In this document: one piece after another, positions 62,111 to 64,000 of the stretch
Position numbering within the stretch: the first letter of the stretch is position 1
How the letters are laid out: each line of letters starts with the position of its first letter
Position numbers and translations under genes: made by a program
Source: Clostridiales bacterium
GTDB taxonomy: Bacteria; Bacillota; Clostridia; Saccharofermentanales; Saccharofermentanaceae
Direction of reading: 5' to 3'
Length of the DNA stretch: 64,000 nucleotides
Assembly: GCA_017552455.1 (NCBI GenBank)
Contig: JAFZPX010000046.1
Span: 32,535-96,534, forward strand
Notes under the pieces: model-generated
Databases searched by the model: none
The model's input: only the letters and a program-made list of their open reading frames with translations
What the model was told of the DNA's origin: nothing

Positions 62111-64000
62111 ATGGCTCGTAAGTCAGATTACGGTAACGACAGCATCACGATGCTCAAGGGTGCTGACAGAGTAAGAAAGCGTCCGGCGGTTATATTCGGT
62201 TCGGACGATCTCGAAGGTTGCATTCATTCCTTCTTCGAGATTCTGAGCAACTCGATTGATGAAGCCCGTGAAGGTCACGGTAAAGAGATAATAATTACAA
62301 GATTTAAGGACGGCTCACTGCAGGTCGAGGACTTCGGCCGCGGTATTCCTCTTGATTTTAACCCTAAGGAGAACCGTTATAACTGGGAGCTCGTTTACTG
62401 TGAGCTCTATGCAGGTGCCAAGTACGATAACAATGCACTTGGTGATTATGAGTATTCACTCGGTCTTAACGGCCTCGGTGCGTGTGCCACACAGTACTCT
62501 TCCGAGTTCTTTGAGGTAACCGTATTCAGAGATAAGACTAAGTACTCTCTTTCTTTTCGCAAAGGAGAGGTAGTAGGCGAGCTTCAGCAGGAGCCCTACA
62601 GGTTTAAGAGAACCGGTACTATCCAAAGATGGAAGCCGGATCCTGAAGTGTTCACGGATACCGTTATCCCTTACGAGAGACTTCGCGACATCGTTAAGAA
62701 GCAGTCTGTAGTTAACGGCGGTATCGAGTTTAAGCTTATAGATGAGGCTCTCGGTACTGAAGAGACTTTCGTATGCCCGGACGGTATCGCCGGCTTCTGT
62801 GAGGAACTTTCACAGATGAAGCAGTTTACCGAAGTGTACAGATTCGACGGAGAAGGCAACGGACGCGATGCAGATGACAGACCTGTATATAAGTGTAAGG
62901 CTGAAGTAGCTTTCTGCTTTAATAACGAAGTCAATGAAATGCAGTATTTCCACAACTCGAGTTTCCTCGAGCACGGCGGATCTCCTGACAGAGCTGTAAA
63001 GAATGCTTTCCTTTATGCCGTAGATAAAGAAATCAAGGCAAGAGATAAGTACAAGGCTAACGAATCCAAGATCAAGTTTGAGGATATCCAGGACTCACTT
63101 ATCATCATCACATCGACTTTCTCCACTCTGACTTCTTATGAGAACCAGACGAAGAAGGCTATTAATAACAAGTTCATTCAGGACTTCATGACTGACCTCA
63201 TTAAGAGAAATCTTGAGGTCTGGTTCATCGAGAACAAGCAACAGGGCGATAAGGTCGTTGATCAGGTTCTCATTAACAAGCGTTCCAGAGAGAATGCCGA
63301 GAAGACCAGGATCAATATCAAGAAGCAGCTGACGGGTAAGGTTGATATCAACAACCGTATCAAGAAGTTCGTAGACTGCAGATCTAAGGATACAAATAAG
63401 CGTGAGCTCTACATCGTAGAGGGTGATTCCGCTTTGGGTTCCGTTAAGCTCGGAAGAGATGCTGAGTTCCAGGGAATCATGCCTGTTAGAGGTAAGATCC
63501 TTAACTGTCTTAAGGCCGATTACGCTACTATCTTTAAGAGCGATATCATCACCGATCTTATCAAGGTATTGGGATGCGGTGTCGAGATATCCAATAAGCA
63601 CAGCAAGGATATGAGTGCTTTTAATCTCGATCAGCTCAGATGGAACAAGATCATCGTATGTACTGATGCCGATGTCGACGGTTTCCAGATCAGAACGCTC
63701 ATACTTGCCATGATCTATCGTCTGTGCCCGACATTGATTGAGAAGGGATACGTTTATATTGCAGAGTCTCCTTTGTTCGAGATCACGGTAAGAACTAAAG
63801 GCAAGAATTCCAAGGAGCAGACTTTCTTCGCATTCAATGAGAAGGAGAAGACTGAGATCTTGGCGAAGTTTGAGGAAGAGAAAGCTTCGATCACGATACA
63901 GAGATCCAAGGGACTTGGTGAGAACGAGCCTGAGATGATGTGGGAGACCACTATGAATCCTAAGACCAGACGTCTTATCAAGGTTTGCCCTGAGGAAGCC
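62111..64000 (+). CDS. Divergent type II topoisomerase subunit B (GyrB/ParE-like), 3' end outside window
   Basis: The frame is open from ATG 62111 (GGGGG 5 bases upstream) to the window end, 630 codons. GHKL ATPase signs: ILSNSIDEARE with the Mg-binding Asn, FGRGIPL, and LNGLGAC (lid). The C-terminal Toprim: YIVEGDSALG and CTDADVDGFQIRTL, then SKGLGENEPEMMW. Several positions depart from canonical GyrB (e.g. NSIDEA after IL, FGRGIPL instead of DGRGIP, and LGLNGLGA for GGLHGVGA). It resembles a second, clostridial-type subunit B. A partner subunit A would be expected right after. Confidence 0.85.
   Translation, partial: MARKSDYGNDSITMLKGADRVRKRPAVIFGSDDLEGCIHSFFEILSNSIDEAREGHGKEIIITRFKDGSLQVEDFGRGIPLDFNPKENRYNWELVYCELYAGAKYDNNALGDYEYSLGLNGLGACATQYSSEFFEVTVFRDKTKYSLSFRKGEVVGELQQEPYRFKRTGTIQRWKPDPEVFTDTVIPYERLRDIVKKQSVVNGGIEFKLIDEALGTEETFVCPDGIAGFCEELSQMKQFTEVYRFDGEGNGRDADDRPVYKCKAEVAFCFNNEVNEMQYFHNSSFLEHGGSPDRAVKNAFLYAVDKEIKARDKYKANESKIKFEDIQDSLIIITSTFSTLTSYENQTKKAINNKFIQDFMTDLIKRNLEVWFIENKQQGDKVVDQVLINKRSRENAEKTRINIKKQLTGKVDINNRIKKFVDCRSKDTNKRELYIVEGDSALGSVKLGRDAEFQGIMPVRGKILNCLKADYATIFKSDIITDLIKVLGCGVEISNKHSKDMSAFNLDQLRWNKIIVCTDADVDGFQIRTLILAMIYRLCPTLIEKGYVYIAESPLFEITVRTKGKNSKEQTFFAFNEKEKTEILAKFEEEKASITIQRSKGLGENEPEMMWETTMNPKTRRLIKVCPEEA

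Overview
The window is chromosomal DNA of an anaerobic, Gram-positive member of the Clostridia. The evidence is gene order (aspS–mtaB, ireB–ruvX–DUF1292, rnc–smc–ftsY, recA–recX–rimO–pgsA), strong GGAGG-type ribosome binding sites, frequent TTG starts, a Firmicutes-type SOS box before recA, and families such as EFR1 flavodoxin–ferredoxins, YhgE-like heptad proteins and CPBP peptidases. I cannot fix the genus from sequence alone. There is no rRNA, phage, insertion sequence or true CRISPR array. Coding density is very high.

Layout. 1–7.7 kb: end of aspS, mtaB, ireB, ruvX, two DUF1292-type genes, and a CPBP peptidase overlapping a 957-residue membrane-anchored surface protein. 7.7–10.4 kb (minus): a csoR–copA copper-efflux operon with a clear promoter and operator; copA carries an in-frame, well-positioned internal start that would give a free CopZ-like chaperone. 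10.4–16 kb: a radical SAM gene, then a DUF308 / AarF-kinase / LURP-one-like / coiled-coil cluster and a DUF4190-like protein. 16–19.8 kb (minus): two related acyltransferase-3 genes, one a double-length fusion, with a membrane-tethered XRE regulator between them. 20–25.5 kb: acetyltransferases, an epimerase, an EFR1 ferredoxin and a phosphatase; then on the minus strand a TetR gene, nnrE, a FliB-like gene and tRNA-Val. 25.5–30 kb: an MMPL transporter plus a YhgE-like heptad protein, divergent from the TetR gene across three copies of one palindrome. 30–34 kb: a cysteine hydrolase–GNAT fusion, a second CPBP peptidase, a flavodoxin, a patatin-like hydrolase and uppP. 34–36.6 kb: a PD-(D/E)XK-like nuclease gene, a four-unit tandem hairpin array, and citrate synthase (all minus). 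36.7–41.9 kb: putP, an SDR, tRNA-Trp, proC, rnhA, nudix. 41.9–56.7 kb: core genes ftsK, pncC, murJ, recA, recX, rimO, pgsA, acpP, rnc, smc, ftsY, rpsO. 56.8–64 kb: an M13 peptidase lipoprotein with an FtsX-type ABC transporter, then the start of a divergent GyrB/ParE-like topoisomerase subunit.

The part least explained by known biology is at 34.98–35.18 kb: four hairpins at 52–53 bp spacing with the same arm sequence, one pair of arms showing a compensatory base change, directly upstream of the nuclease-like gene and reaching its probable -35 position. Other regulatory structures worth attention are four TTGTCG motifs spaced exactly 10 bp upstream of the recA promoter, the triple TetR palindrome, and the nested copZ start within copA.
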